37,333 nucleotides of DNA from NCBI GenBank assembly GCA_905182225.1, contig CAJJAJ010000034.1, positions 1 through 37,333 of the forward strand, in the 5' to 3' direction. Both the position numbers and the translations under genes were made by a program. Origin of the DNA: an uncultured Aquiluna sp. (GTDB taxonomy: Bacteria > Actinomycetota > Actinomycetes > Actinomycetales > Microbacteriaceae). Positions 27,210 through 35,892 of this stretch are shown here, one piece after another. Numbering within the stretch: position 1 is the first letter of the stretch; each line of letters opens with the position of its first letter. The notes under the pieces were generated by a model. That model saw only the letters and a program-made list of their open reading frames with translations. It searched no databases and was not told the DNA's origin.

Positions 27210-28693
27210 TTTTGTGGAAAGCCCAGGTTCACGCCACCATGACTGGGGTCTAGCCATCGCGAGGTGATCACCTTGGTTCTTGTGAAGAACCTAAATCCTT
27301 CTTCGCCGTGTGCCCTGCTGTCTCCAAACAATGAGTTTTTCCATCCTCCGAAGGAGAAGTAAGCAACTGGAACTGGAATTGGCACATTCACACCAATCAT
27401 TCCGGCTTCAACTTCGTTCTGGAATCGTCTTGCCGCGCCACCGTCGTTGGTGAAAACTGCGGTGCCGTTGCCGTAGATTCCGCCGTTAATAAGTTCCAAC
27501 CCCTCTTCAAAGGAACTGACTCGAATCACGCTGAGCACCGGCCCGAAGATTTCGTCTTGGTAGGCCTTGGAACTTGTTGGCACCTTATCTAGCAAGGTTG
27601 GTCCAAGCCAAAAACCGTTCTCATCGCCGTCCGGCACAACTGATCTTCCGTCGACTACGACTTTTGCTCCGTCAGCCTCCGCAATTTCTATGTAGCCGGC
27701 AACGTTGTCCCGGTGTTCCTTGGTTACAAGGGGTCCCATGTCACAGGCGCGACGACCGTCGCCCACTTTGATTTGAGAGATTCGAGACACAATCTTCTCG
27801 ATCATTTCATCGGCCACGGGCTCGACGGCAACAACCACTGAGATTGCCATGCAGCGCTCTCCTGCGGAGCCGAAGCCGGCGTTGATTGCTGAGTCTGCAA
27901 CAAGGTCTAGGTCAGCGTCTGGAAGCACGAGCATGTGGTTCTTTGCCCCACCTAGTGCCTGGACACGCTTACCGTTTTTGGCGCAGTTCTCATAAATGTA
28001 TTTAGCAATCGGGGTTGAGCCGACAAAACTTATTGCGGCAACATCATCGCTATTAATCAGGCCGTCGACCGACTCCTTGTCACCTTGCAGGACATTGAAA
28101 ACTCCAGCTGGTAAGCCAGCCTCAGTCCAAAGTTTTGCTATCCAAAGGGCAGCGCTCGGATCTTTTTCGCTCGGTTTTAGAATCACGGTGTTGCCGGAGG
28201 CAATAGCTATGGGGAAAAACCACATCGGTACCATTGCTGGGAAATTAAAGGGACTAATGATGCCCACGACTCCAAGGGGTTGCTTGGTGGAGTAAACATC
28301 AACGTTGGTTGACGCGTTTTCCGAGTATTCACCTTTGAGCAGATGAGGCATACCGCAGGCAAACTCCACAACTTCTTGGCCTCTGGTTATCTCTCCGAGG
28401 GCATCAGATAAAACTTTGCCGTGCTCGGCGGTGATTATTGCTGCAAGCTCCGGCTTCCGCTCATTTAGTAGCTCACGAAATTTGAAAATTATCTGTTGGC
28501 GCTTAGCCAATGAAGAGTCGCGCCAGGCTGGGTAGGCAAGCTTTGCAGAGTCGATGGCAGCTTTGATGTCTTTAGCATCAGCCAGAGCCACTCGGCCGGA
28601 CTCTGTTCCAAGAGCTGGGTCATAAACCGCTGCCGTCCTTGTTGATGAGGGCTTCTGTTCGGCACCAGAAATGTAGTGGGAGATCAGGTTCAT
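27206..28693 (-). CDS. mmsA: Methylmalonate-semialdehyde dehydrogenase (CoA-acylating)
   Basis: The 495-residue aldehyde dehydrogenase has the oxyanion Asn150 (SPFNFPAMVPMWFFP), KPSEKDPS, GAKNHMLVLPDAD and the catalytic Cys281 in GSAGERCMA. The GAKNHM stretch and the PFNFPAMVPMWF stretch are typical of MmsA/IolA, which form propionyl-CoA or acetyl-CoA from malonate-type semialdehydes in valine, beta-alanine or inositol breakdown. AAGGA lies seven bases before the ATG. No valine or inositol genes are next to it, so the pathway is not settled. Confidence 0.93.
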   Translation of the reverse strand: MNLISHYISGAEQKPSSTRTAAVYDPALGTESGRVALADAKDIKAAIDSAKLAYPAWRDSSLAKRQQIIFKFRELLNERKPELAAIITAEHGKVLSDALGEITRGQEVVEFACGMPHLLKGEYSENASTNVDVYSTKQPLGVVGIISPFNFPAMVPMWFFPIAIASGNTVILKPSEKDPSAALWIAKLWTEAGLPAGVFNVLQGDKESVDGLINSDDVAAISFVGSTPIAKYIYENCAKNGKRVQALGGAKNHMLVLPDADLDLVADSAINAGFGSAGERCMAISVVVAVEPVADEMIEKIVSRISQIKVGDGRRACDMGPLVTKEHRDNVAGYIEIAEADGAKVVVDGRSVVPDGDENGFWLGPTLLDKVPTSSKAYQDEIFGPVLSVIRVSSFEEGLELINGGIYGNGTAVFTNDGGAARRFQNEVEAGMIGVNVPIPVPVAYFSFGGWKNSLFGDSRAHGEEGFRFFTRTKVITSRWLDPSHGGVNLGFPQN

Positions 28694-29071
28694 TTGGCAT
28701 CCTTACTTTGATGCTAGTTGCAGGGCCTGGGTGGCCTCAAAATTGATTTTCGAATTCAAGCTAACACTATTTAGAGTTGCCCAGTTGCCCTTTTGATTAG
28801 CTCGACGATTTGAGCCTGTGCCATATTGTCAATCTTGGTCAATGCGTATTAGGTTGGCCACATTCCACTCTCGTCCAGAGTGGCATGCTCGCTAAACCCA
28901 AGAGTTTCATGCCTCACTTTGAACGTGCCGGCACGGTGTGAATTTTGATCACCGGGCTGTTAAAAAACGCTAACTCAGTTCGGCGCCCAGCCTTCTATCA
29001 GGCTGAACTTATAACGTTAGGGAGCCCTTACACCCCGCGCACAGGCGCGCACAAAATGATTTAGGAACTAA
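28694..29071. other. Divergent intergenic region mmsA / MMPL gene
   Basis: The 378 bases hold no convincing gene. Seen here are a hairpin CCACTCT-N5-AGAGTGG (28865-28883) without a T-run, a palindrome GTGCCGGCAC (around 28929-28938), and TATAAC (29010-29015), a possible -10 element for the MMPL-heliorhodopsin unit, without a good -35. TAGGA lies six bases before the MMPL start codon. Confidence 0.4.
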
Positions 29072-31645
29072 ATGGCCCAGCTGCTATACCGCCTTGGAAA
29101 ATTTTCCGCCAAACGAGCCTTCGCTGTCATAGCAATCTGGGTGCTACTGATTGGAACTGCCGGAGCCGGTGCCTTGCTCGCAGGTGGCAAGCTCGGAACC
29201 ACGATGACCCTAGATGGCATTCCATCCCAGGACCTAGCGACCTCACTTCAGGAAACATTCCCCGAGGCCGCCAGGGCCTCCGGACAAGTTGTATTCCACA
29301 AAGCAGACGGCGTCGAGTTTTCAATGGCTGAGATTTCGGGTATTTCTAATGTCCTCGACAGCGTCAAAGCTCTGATTGCTGTGGACGATGTCGCTGACCC
29401 ATTTATTACTCAAGCAACCCTTGATAGTCAGCGGGCTGACTTGGCTGCTGGACTTGTGGCCATTTCGGATGGCAAGGCTGAAATCAAAACAAATCAAGCT
29501 TCATTGGACGCCGGGCAAGATCAACTTGATGCCGCCAAATCCGATCTAGAGGCCCAGGCTGAAGCATTGCAGCAAACTCTCGATGCCATGGTTGCCAATA
29601 ATGCCCCCGGAACCGACCAAGTCTTAGCGGGGCTAGCCCAGATTAAAGGTGGACTCGATCAAATTGCTCTTCAGCAGACCGAGCTAACCAGCGGCCAAGT
29701 CAAGCTTGATGAGGGTAAGTCCGAGCTTGCGAGCAATGAGGTTCAGCTGGTGGCGGGCGAAAAGCTCCTTGGTACCGCAAATAACTTCCGCACGGTGTCA
29801 GTTGGTGCAAAGACCGCTTTTGCAACGATTTACTTTAATCAGCCGACCGGTCAGCTAGACGAGGTTGCAGCCGCTGAAGTTGTAGCTCTCATAGAAGCGC
29901 AGACTCCCGATGGAATTCAGGTCGAGTATTCGCAATCCTTGGTGTTCTCACTAGATGGCCTTCTGGGAATCGGAGAGATTATTGGTTTGGCGATCGCGGC
30001 CCTGGTGCTTGCAATAATGCTTCGAACCTTTATTGGTGCCGGCCTTCCAGTGATCGCAGCAATCACCGGAGTCGCTATCTCTGCGGCTATAACCTTTGCT
30101 CTGTCCTCCGTGATTGAAATGACCAGCACTACTCCGCTGCTGGGAATCATGCTTGGGCTTGCGGTGGGAATCGATTACTCGTTGTTTATCTTGAATCGTC
30201 ACCGACGTCAGCTAAAAGCTGGAGTTGAACTTGAAGAATCAATCGGCCTTGCCAATGGCACCAGCGGCAATGCCGTTGTCTTTGCTGGGATCACGGTAGT
30301 TATTGCTCTCTTGGCACTGAACTTAACCGGTGTGGGATTCCTTGGGCTGATGGGTAGCGCCGGAGCACTTGCGATTGTGGTTGCAGTTTCAGTTGCATTG
30401 ACTCTTGTGCCTGCCGTGTTGGGTCTAGCCAAAGAAAAAGTCCTCACCAAAAAAGAGCGCGTAGTGCGCGCAGCAACGGGTCTTTCGAGCACGCCAGAGC
30501 AGGTTCATGCCCTCGAAGAGGCAAACGCCAGCCATAAGCCCGTGTTTGCGAATAAGCGTCCTTGGGTAGCCATCATTGGAGTGGTGACGGTTTTGATGAT
30601 CGTGGCGGTTCCCGCCTTGAGCATGCGTCTGGCTTTGCCAGACGGTGGAGCTGAGGCAAGCGACTCAACAGCATTTAAGTCCTACACGCTTATTTCCGAA
30701 GCCTTTGGCCCTGGCAGCAACGGCAGCTTGGTTGCAATAGTCGATGTTCCAGAAAAACTTGACGAGATCGCAGAGCTTCAGATGCAAGCCGAGGTTTCTG
30801 AGCGACTATTCGCTTTGGACAATGTTTCCGCAGTTCTTCCAGGAGGGGTTTCAACCTCGGGACTGGACTTGATGTTTGTGCTGGTTCCGGAATTTGGACC
30901 GACCAGTGCTGAAACCGAGCAATTGGTATTCGATATCCGAGAACTTGAAAAAGTCTTCCCAGCTGAACTAAATGCAAACATTGAGGTCACCGGCATTGCG
31001 GCTGTGAACATAGACATTTCTCAGAAACTGGCCGATGTTTTGCCGCTCTACTTGGGCACAGTGGTTATTTTGTCGTTTTTGCTTTTGATCCTGGTGTTTA
31101 GGTCACTCATTGTTCCTCTGGTTGCAACCGGTGGCTTCTTGCTAACCGTTGGGGCGACTCTGGGTGCGGTTGTGGCGGTCTATCAGTTTGGTTGGTTGTC
31201 GGAAGTTCTGGGTGTTACTCAAGCCGGTCCAATACTTAGCTTCTTGCCAATTCTTTTGATTGGAATCCTGTTCGGTCTTGCAATGGACTACCAGCTCTTC
31301 GTAGTTTCCGGTATGCGCGAGGCATTTGTGCACGGCAAAAGCGCAAAGGAATCTATTGACTCGGGTATCCACCTTGGTAGGCCGGTCGTCATCGCTGCGG
31401 CAATCATCATGGTCTCGGTGTTTGGTGGTTTCGCCTTCTCTCACATCACAATGATTAAGCCGATGGGCTTTGGATTAGCAATCGGTGTCCTTATTGATGC
31501 GTTCCTGGTTCGACTGTTGCTGGTTCCTGCCTTGATGAGCGTTATTGGGAAAGCGGCTTGGTATTTGCCCAAGTGGCTCGACAAGTTATTACCTGATGTC
31601 GATGTTGAGGGAGCAAAGCTGGAGCGTTTGCGCTCACAGGCTTAG
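29072..31645 (+). CDS. MMPL-family RND transporter
   Basis: The 857-residue protein has the MMPL layout: a first helix (about 15-36), a large outer loop (about 40-285), helices 2-6 (about 290-455) with LGIMLGLAVGIDYSLFILNRHRR, helix 7 (about 497-517), a second loop, and helices 8-12 (about 665-835) with GILFGLAMDYQLFVVSGMRE. The Asp in GIDYSLF and MDYQLF are the proton-relay residues of the family. Residues about 110-230 of the first loop are rich in heptad-like repeats (QDQLDAAKSDLEAQAEAL) and probably form a coiled-coil hairpin outside the membrane. MMPL proteins export lipids, carotenoid-like or hydrophobic molecules. The heliorhodopsin gene follows after 34 bases. Confidence 0.92.
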   Translation: MAQLLYRLGKFSAKRAFAVIAIWVLLIGTAGAGALLAGGKLGTTMTLDGIPSQDLATSLQETFPEAARASGQVVFHKADGVEFSMAEISGISNVLDSVKALIAVDDVADPFITQATLDSQRADLAAGLVAISDGKAEIKTNQASLDAGQDQLDAAKSDLEAQAEALQQTLDAMVANNAPGTDQVLAGLAQIKGGLDQIALQQTELTSGQVKLDEGKSELASNEVQLVAGEKLLGTANNFRTVSVGAKTAFATIYFNQPTGQLDEVAAAEVVALIEAQTPDGIQVEYSQSLVFSLDGLLGIGEIIGLAIAALVLAIMLRTFIGAGLPVIAAITGVAISAAITFALSSVIEMTSTTPLLGIMLGLAVGIDYSLFILNRHRRQLKAGVELEESIGLANGTSGNAVVFAGITVVIALLALNLTGVGFLGLMGSAGALAIVVAVSVALTLVPAVLGLAKEKVLTKKERVVRAATGLSSTPEQVHALEEANASHKPVFANKRPWVAIIGVVTVLMIVAVPALSMRLALPDGGAEASDSTAFKSYTLISEAFGPGSNGSLVAIVDVPEKLDEIAELQMQAEVSERLFALDNVSAVLPGGVSTSGLDLMFVLVPEFGPTSAETEQLVFDIRELEKVFPAELNANIEVTGIAAVNIDISQKLADVLPLYLGTVVILSFLLLILVFRSLIVPLVATGGFLLTVGATLGAVVAVYQFGWLSEVLGVTQAGPILSFLPILLIGILFGLAMDYQLFVVSGMREAFVHGKSAKESIDSGIHLGRPVVIAAAIIMVSVFGGFAFSHITMIKPMGFGLAIGVLIDAFLVRLLLVPALMSVIGKAAWYLPKWLDKLLPDVDVEGAKLERLRSQA

Positions 31646-31659
31646 ACTGGGAGAAACTT

Positions 31660-31675
31660 AGAACTAGGGAGTTCT
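31660..31675 (+). promoter_or_regulatory. Small hairpin over the heliorhodopsin ribosome site
   Basis: AGAACT-AGGG-AGTTCT is a perfect 6-bp stem with a four-base loop. The likely ribosome site AGGGAG (31666-31671) lies in the loop and the first bases of the 3' arm, eight bases before the ATG. It could tune translation of the heliorhodopsin; stability is modest. Confidence 0.4.
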
Positions 31676-31679
31676 CATA

Positions 31680-32492
31680 ATGGCAAAAACAATAAAGCCG
31701 GCCAAAACACCGGACCAGCAAATTGGGGGACTACGAAAGTACAACGTAGTTGCCGGTTTCTTGCACCTAATCCAAGCGGTTGGGTTCTCATACGTCTTGA
31801 CAATGCTCGACTACCAGATTCTGTATCCGGTAAAAATTGAATACCCAACGGGTCCTCCGGGAGTGGCCAGTCCAGTCGACGTGGTGACCCTATTTGACAT
31901 CAACATTGGCGCTGGAATTGTTGGGTTCTTGGCACTTTCCGCGCTGTTCCACTTCATTATCTCTTCGCCCATGTTCTTCAAGCGCTATAAGGCTGGCCTG
32001 AAGCTAAACCACAACTATTTCCGTTGGGTTGAGTATTCGCTTAGCTCCTCGGTAATGATCTTCTGCATCGCATTGCTGAACGGTATTACCGACATTGCCG
32101 CCCTGGTCGCAATCTTTGCGGTGAACGCATCAATGATCATGTTCGGTGCTCTTCAGGAGAAGTACGAAACCCCTGGAAACGGCAAGGGCCTGCCATTTAT
32201 CTTCGGATCAATGACCGGAATTATTCCTTGGTTGATTCTCATTCTCTACATCTGGCAACCGGGTGCAACAAACGCATCCGAGATTCCAGGCTTTGTCTAC
32301 GGCATCGTTGTTGCGCTGTTTTTGTTCTTCAACACCTTTGGATTCAACCAGGCTTTCCAATACAAGAAAATTGGACCTTGGAAGAACTACCTATTTGGCG
32401 AAAAGACCTACATCACCCTTAGCCTCGTTGCTAAGACAGTCTTGGCATGGCAGATATTCTCCGGAGCTATCATTCCGGCTCTAGTCAGCTAA
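31680..32492 (+). CDS. Heliorhodopsin
   Basis: The 270-residue seven-helix protein matches heliorhodopsins: FRWVEYSLSSSVMI in helix 3 with the counterion Glu118, NASMIMFGALQEKYE in helix 4, and SLVAKTVLAWQIFSG in helix 7 with the retinal Schiff-base Lys252. His30 (LHLIQ) and His91 (LFHFI) match the two conserved His of the family. Heliorhodopsins bind retinal, sit with the N-terminus inside the cell, have a slow photocycle and do not appear to pump ions as type-1 rhodopsins do; roles in signalling or in control of partner proteins are proposed. It lacks the motifs of proton-pumping actinorhodopsin. It lies 34 bases after the MMPL gene, probably on one mRNA. No retinal-making gene is in the window. 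Confidence 0.96.
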   Translation: MAKTIKPAKTPDQQIGGLRKYNVVAGFLHLIQAVGFSYVLTMLDYQILYPVKIEYPTGPPGVASPVDVVTLFDINIGAGIVGFLALSALFHFIISSPMFFKRYKAGLKLNHNYFRWVEYSLSSSVMIFCIALLNGITDIAALVAIFAVNASMIMFGALQEKYETPGNGKGLPFIFGSMTGIIPWLILILYIWQPGATNASEIPGFVYGIVVALFLFFNTFGFNQAFQYKKIGPWKNYLFGEKTYITLSLVAKTVLAWQIFSGAIIPALVS

Positions 32493-32510
32493 CCAGTAAT
32501 TGGGTAGATA

Positions 32511-32540
32511 ACCCCGTTGGCCTCCTGAGGCCAGCGGGAT
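32511..32540. terminator. Hairpin between convergent heliorhodopsin and ROK genes
   Basis: CCCGTTGGCCT pairs with AGGCCAGCGGG over 11 bp (one G-T pair) around a four-base loop. The T-runs on both sides are weak, but the position between two convergent stop codons suits a bidirectional terminator. Confidence 0.75.
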
Positions 32541-33745
32541 TATTTGCGTTTTCCATATTTAGCTGGGTCGGCAATCGCTTCTTGAAAAACCAACTCGGAT
32601 GCACCGATGGCCAGTGAATTGGTTCCAAGTTCATTGACAAAAACCTGCATGCCTTCCAGCACTGCTGGAATCGCATGTTTTTTGATTACTCTGTGGAAGT
32701 AGTTCTGGTCGAACCGGTATAAGAATCTAAGAAAGCCCGCTAGCACGAACACTTCTGGATTGAAGATGTTCGCAAGGTTTGCTGTTGCGATCCCCAGCGC
32801 CTCAAGCTGCCTTCTAGCCAACGCGGTTGATTCGGGAGTGCGGTTGTTTAGTAGCGCGATCTCAAGATCCTCATCGGAAACATTCTTTAATCCCAAAACG
32901 GTCTCTAGGTCATCTCTTCTGACTAAGGCCTCTAGGGTCCCTCGAATTCCCGAGTAGTCGAGCTCTTTGCCCGAGCTGATTCTCATGTGGCCAAGCTCTG
33001 CTGCGTAACCTCGGAAACCCTTTAGCTCAGTGCCGTTCATGAACACACCTCCTCCGATTCCAGAAGTACCGTGCATATAGACAACATCTGTGGCGCCCTT
33101 GGCTGCCCCGTAAGCCATCTCGGCTTTACAGCCCAAGGACGCATCGTTTGCGACAAAAACCGGCATCGAGAGTCGCTCAGTTAGTAAGTCACGAATCGGG
33201 AATTCAGACCATTGCAAATGGGGAGCCTGTCTGACAATCCCGGTCGAAGAGTTGATTTGTCCCGGCACAATGACACCAATTCCCAGAATTCGGTAGCTAG
33301 TGTCGCTGACTTCAAGCTCGGCGACGAGTCTGTCAATAACCTGAACCATGTCCGCGACTGCTTGGTATGCGCCGATTGGCTCATCGTAAAGACGTTTTTC
33401 CGAGTGAACGATGGTTCCGTCGAAGGCAACGGCCTTGACCTCGAGATAGTCGACCTCTGGGTGCACTGAAATTGCAAGCATTTCTTTGGAGGCGTCAACG
33501 CCCATGCTGGGTCTGCCAACTCGGTCGATCTGTTCGGCTCCGGTGTCGGAGGCAAACCCCAAATCCACCAGCGTCGTTACAAGCTTGGCAACAGTCGACC
33601 GACTCAGGCCAGTGAGGCTGCAGATTTCAGAGCGTGTGATCGCGCGGTGCTCGTGGATCAAACCAAGAACTATCGACAGGCTCGACTGTCCGGAGGCTCG
33701 AGTCTCAAACATCGGGGTCGCTTTGGGATTCATCTTCTGTGCCAA
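32540..33745 (-). CDS. ROK-family transcriptional regulator (XylR/Rok7B7-like)
   Basis: The 401-residue protein has an N-terminal winged helix (about 22-80; ITRSEICSLTGLSRSTVAKLVTTL) and a ROK sugar-kinase-like domain (about 90-390) with GIGVIVPGQIN, FVANDASLGCKAE and GTSGIGGGVFMNG. The ROK zinc motif after GHM normally has CxCGxxGC; here it reads LDYSGIRGT, so the Cys ligands are gone. It is divergent from a xylFGH-like importer; a ROK gene also lies beside xylFGH in Streptomyces (Rok7B7), so control of sugar uptake is likely. The start is uncertain: TTG at 33745 or ATG at 33733, neither with a strong ribosome site. Confidence 0.9.
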   Translation of the reverse strand: MAQKMNPKATPMFETRASGQSSLSIVLGLIHEHRAITRSEICSLTGLSRSTVAKLVTTLVDLGFASDTGAEQIDRVGRPSMGVDASKEMLAISVHPEVDYLEVKAVAFDGTIVHSEKRLYDEPIGAYQAVADMVQVIDRLVAELEVSDTSYRILGIGVIVPGQINSSTGIVRQAPHLQWSEFPIRDLLTERLSMPVFVANDASLGCKAEMAYGAAKGATDVVYMHGTSGIGGGVFMNGTELKGFRGYAAELGHMRISSGKELDYSGIRGTLEALVRRDDLETVLGLKNVSDEDLEIALLNNRTPESTALARRQLEALGIATANLANIFNPEVFVLAGFLRFLYRFDQNYFHRVIKKHAIPAVLEGMQVFVNELGTNSLAIGASELVFQEAIADPAKYGKRK

Positions 33746-33758
33746 ATACTTTCATTTA

Positions 33759-33783
33759 GTTTGTTTAGACCACATACAAACAA
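33759..33783. promoter_or_regulatory. Candidate ROK operator near the regulator start
   Basis: TTGTTT-N11-AAACAA (33761-33783), extended on the left to TTAGTTTGTTT, resembles the half-sites of XylR-type ROK operators. It lies just upstream of the ROK gene and may serve autoregulation. Confidence 0.4.
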
Positions 33784-33890
33784 GCCTATTAATTCAAAAG
33801 AGTGGCAGAGTAATCACTCAAAAGCACGATAAATATGGCCCGTAATTCCAAATCGTTACCGAATCTTGATAAAAAAAGGCTTTTTCTATT

Positions 33891-33907
33891 TGTTTCGTGT
33901 GGAAACA
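33891..33907. promoter_or_regulatory. Candidate ROK operator upstream of the sugar importer
   Basis: TGTTTC-GTGTG-GAAACA is a perfect 6-5-6 inverted repeat about 70 bases before the binding-protein gene. The TTGTTT-like half-site recurs in the site at 33761-33783, as expected if one regulator binds both. Confidence 0.45.
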
Positions 33908-33978
33908 TAAAGGCACCTACTTCAGCCGACTTGGCTTAGGTCGGTTCGAAAATAACTACTTAGAAAATAAGGGGAAAA

Positions 33979-35055
33979 ATGAAGAAGTTCAGAATTGCTT
34001 CTCTAGCTGCAGTTGCAGCCGCATCTTTGGTGCTGGCCGGCTGTGCAGCAGACACTGCAACCGAGGAGGCTCCCAGCGCAGCTGCTGGCGAGACCGCAGT
34101 AGAAGCGCTACGCGCTTGCGTTATCCTTCCCGATGCTGACGCCGGAACTCGCTGGGAGCCAGGTGACCGTCCAGCTCTAGAGACCGGACTAACCGCTGCT
34201 GGCTACGAGGCTGACATCCAGAACGCTCAGTCAGACACTGCAAAGTTCGCAACCATTGCTGACGCTCAGCTAACAAAGGGTTGCGATGTAATGCTTCTAG
34301 TTGACTACCAGGGTGCTGGTGCAGCTGTTGCCGAGAAGGCCAAGGCCGCTGGAGTTCCAGTTATCGCCTATGACCGTCCAATCCCTGGAGCGGACTACTA
34401 CGTATCATTCGACAACTTCACAGTTGGTGCCCTTCAGGGACAGATGATCGTTGACGGACTTGTGGCTGCGGGCAAAGACCCAGCAACCGCCAGCATCATT
34501 TACTCATCGGGTGACCCATCCGACGGTAACGCAGCGATGTTCTTCGATGGTGCCAAGAGCGTTCTTGACGCCGCTGGCGCATCACCTGCATTCACCATGG
34601 AGGGAACCTGGGACGGCGCAAAGGCTGGAACATTGTTCGAGCAGGCCTTCACCGCAGTTGGTGGAAACGTTGACGCAGTTCTAGCTCCAAACGACAACAA
34701 CGCAGCTTCGATCATCTCAATCCTGGACAAGAACGGCCTAACCGTTCCAGTGTCAGGTCAGGATGCATCAAACGCTGGTCTTCAGAATGTTCTGTTGGGC
34801 AAGCAGTACGGAACGGTTTACAAGCCATTCCAGCTTCAGGTTGCTGCTGCTCTAGAGATCATTGCAGCGATCCTTTCGGGCGAAACCGTCACAGCTAACA
34901 AGACTCTTGACGACGGAACCCCATTCATCGCAATCGATCCAATCATCACAACCGCCGAGTTGGTCAAGAACGTCGTAGCCGACGGTCAGGCCACCGCAGC
35001 GGATCTTTGCACCCCAGAAGTGGCAGCAGCTTGCGCCACCTACGGCGTAGAGTAA
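33979..35055 (+). CDS. xylF: Sugar ABC transporter substrate-binding lipoprotein (XylF-like)
   Basis: The 358-residue precursor has a lipoprotein signal with LVLAGC (Cys22 is the lipid-modified residue). The mature part is a type-I periplasmic-binding fold: CVILPDADAGTRWEPGDRPAL, DIQNAQSDTAKF, YDRPIPGADYYVSFDNFTVG and VLAPNDNNAASII match XylF-like xylose/aldose binders. Codon use looks optimised (many CTA, GCA, CCA), in line with high expression. AAGGGG lies five bases before the ATG. A perfect hairpin follows before the ATPase gene. Xylose is the likely but unproven ligand. Confidence 0.92.
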   Translation: MKKFRIASLAAVAAASLVLAGCAADTATEEAPSAAAGETAVEALRACVILPDADAGTRWEPGDRPALETGLTAAGYEADIQNAQSDTAKFATIADAQLTKGCDVMLLVDYQGAGAAVAEKAKAAGVPVIAYDRPIPGADYYVSFDNFTVGALQGQMIVDGLVAAGKDPATASIIYSSGDPSDGNAAMFFDGAKSVLDAAGASPAFTMEGTWDGAKAGTLFEQAFTAVGGNVDAVLAPNDNNAASIISILDKNGLTVPVSGQDASNAGLQNVLLGKQYGTVYKPFQLQVAAALEIIAAILSGETVTANKTLDDGTPFIAIDPIITTAELVKNVVADGQATAADLCTPEVAAACATYGVE

Positions 35056-35079
35056 TCAGCAACTAGTAATTAGTAACTA

Positions 35080-35114
35080 GCTCATTCCCGGGCGGTTTCC
35101 GCCCGGGAATGAGC
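35080..35114 (+). promoter_or_regulatory. Perfect 16-bp hairpin between binding protein and ATPase genes
   Basis: GCTCATTCCCGGGCGG pairs with CCGCCCGGGAATGAGC around loop TTT. There is no T-run, so it is more likely an mRNA stabilising or processing element, or a partial terminator, that raises binding-protein output over ATPase and permease. Confidence 0.75.
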
Positions 35115-35140
35115 TTCTAATAAGAGCAAGAGGCCCCACA

Positions 35141-35890
35141 ATGTCCCAGGCACTCGTTCAGCTCAAGAACGTAAAAAAGAGCTTTGGCCCAGTAGATGTT
35201 TTGAAGGGCGTAGACCTAGAAGTTTTTGCAGGAAAAGTAACGGCCCTTGTCGGAGACAACGGAGCTGGTAAGTCAACTCTTATCAAAGGCCTGGCGGGTG
35301 TTCAGCCCTACGACGCCGGAGAGGTTAGATTCGACGGTGAGCTTCAGGAGCTTCACTCTCCTCGACAGGCATCCGCATTGGGCATTGAAGTTGTTTATCA
35401 AGATCTAGCGCTCTGCGAAAATCTCGACATCGTTCAAAATATGTTTTTGGGCCGAGAGACCCTCAAGTCTGGAACTCTAAGCGAGGCCGAAATGGAAGCC
35501 GACGCGGCCAGAGCTCTGCAGTCACTTTCAGTAAAAACCGTTAGGTCTGTTAGGCAGACTGTTTCTTCGCTGTCCGGTGGGCAGCGCCAAACCGTGGCGA
35601 TTGCAAGAACTGTGTTGCGCGATGCGAGGCTAGTAGTCCTCGATGAGCCGACCGCCGCTCTAGGTGTCGCTCAAACCGAGCAGGTTTTGAACCTTGTTCG
35701 CCGCCTCGCGGATCAGGGCTATGGCGTTCTAATGATCAGCCACAATCTCTACGACGTTTTCAAGGTAGCGGACGACATTGCAGTGCTGTATTTGGGAAAC
35801 ATGGTGGCTCAGCTGGAAACCGCAAAGACCACAAGCAATGAGGTCATCGGCTACATAACTGGTATTGCAACAGACGTAAAGGAAGGCTAA
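35141..35890 (+). CDS. xylG: Sugar ABC transporter ATP-binding protein (XylG-like, single domain)
   Basis: The 249-residue protein is one nucleotide-binding domain: Walker A GDNGAGKST (38-46), Q-loop around VVYQDL, signature LSGGQ (144-148), Walker B LVVLDEP (164-170) and His201 in ISHNL. Many sugar importers of this class (E. coli XylG, RbsA) have two fused domains; the half-size form works as a homodimer and is the common form beside XylF/XylH in Actinobacteria. It lies two bases before the permease gene. Confidence 0.93.
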   Translation: MSQALVQLKNVKKSFGPVDVLKGVDLEVFAGKVTALVGDNGAGKSTLIKGLAGVQPYDAGEVRFDGELQELHSPRQASALGIEVVYQDLALCENLDIVQNMFLGRETLKSGTLSEAEMEADAARALQSLSVKTVRSVRQTVSSLSGGQRQTVAIARTVLRDARLVVLDEPTAALGVAQTEQVLNLVRRLADQGYGVLMISHNLYDVFKVADDIAVLYLGNMVAQLETAKTTSNEVIGYITGIATDVKEG

Positions 35891-35892
35891 TC

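Noticed and set aside
28865-28883. Hairpin CCACTCT-N5-AGAGTGG as terminator
   Set aside because: No T-run follows on either strand and no gene ends nearby.
31680-32492. Actinorhodopsin or proteorhodopsin-type proton pump
   Set aside because: The EYSLSSS helix 3, the NASMIMFG helix and the AKTVLAWQIFSG helix 7 are heliorhodopsin features; the DTE/DTD pump triad is absent.
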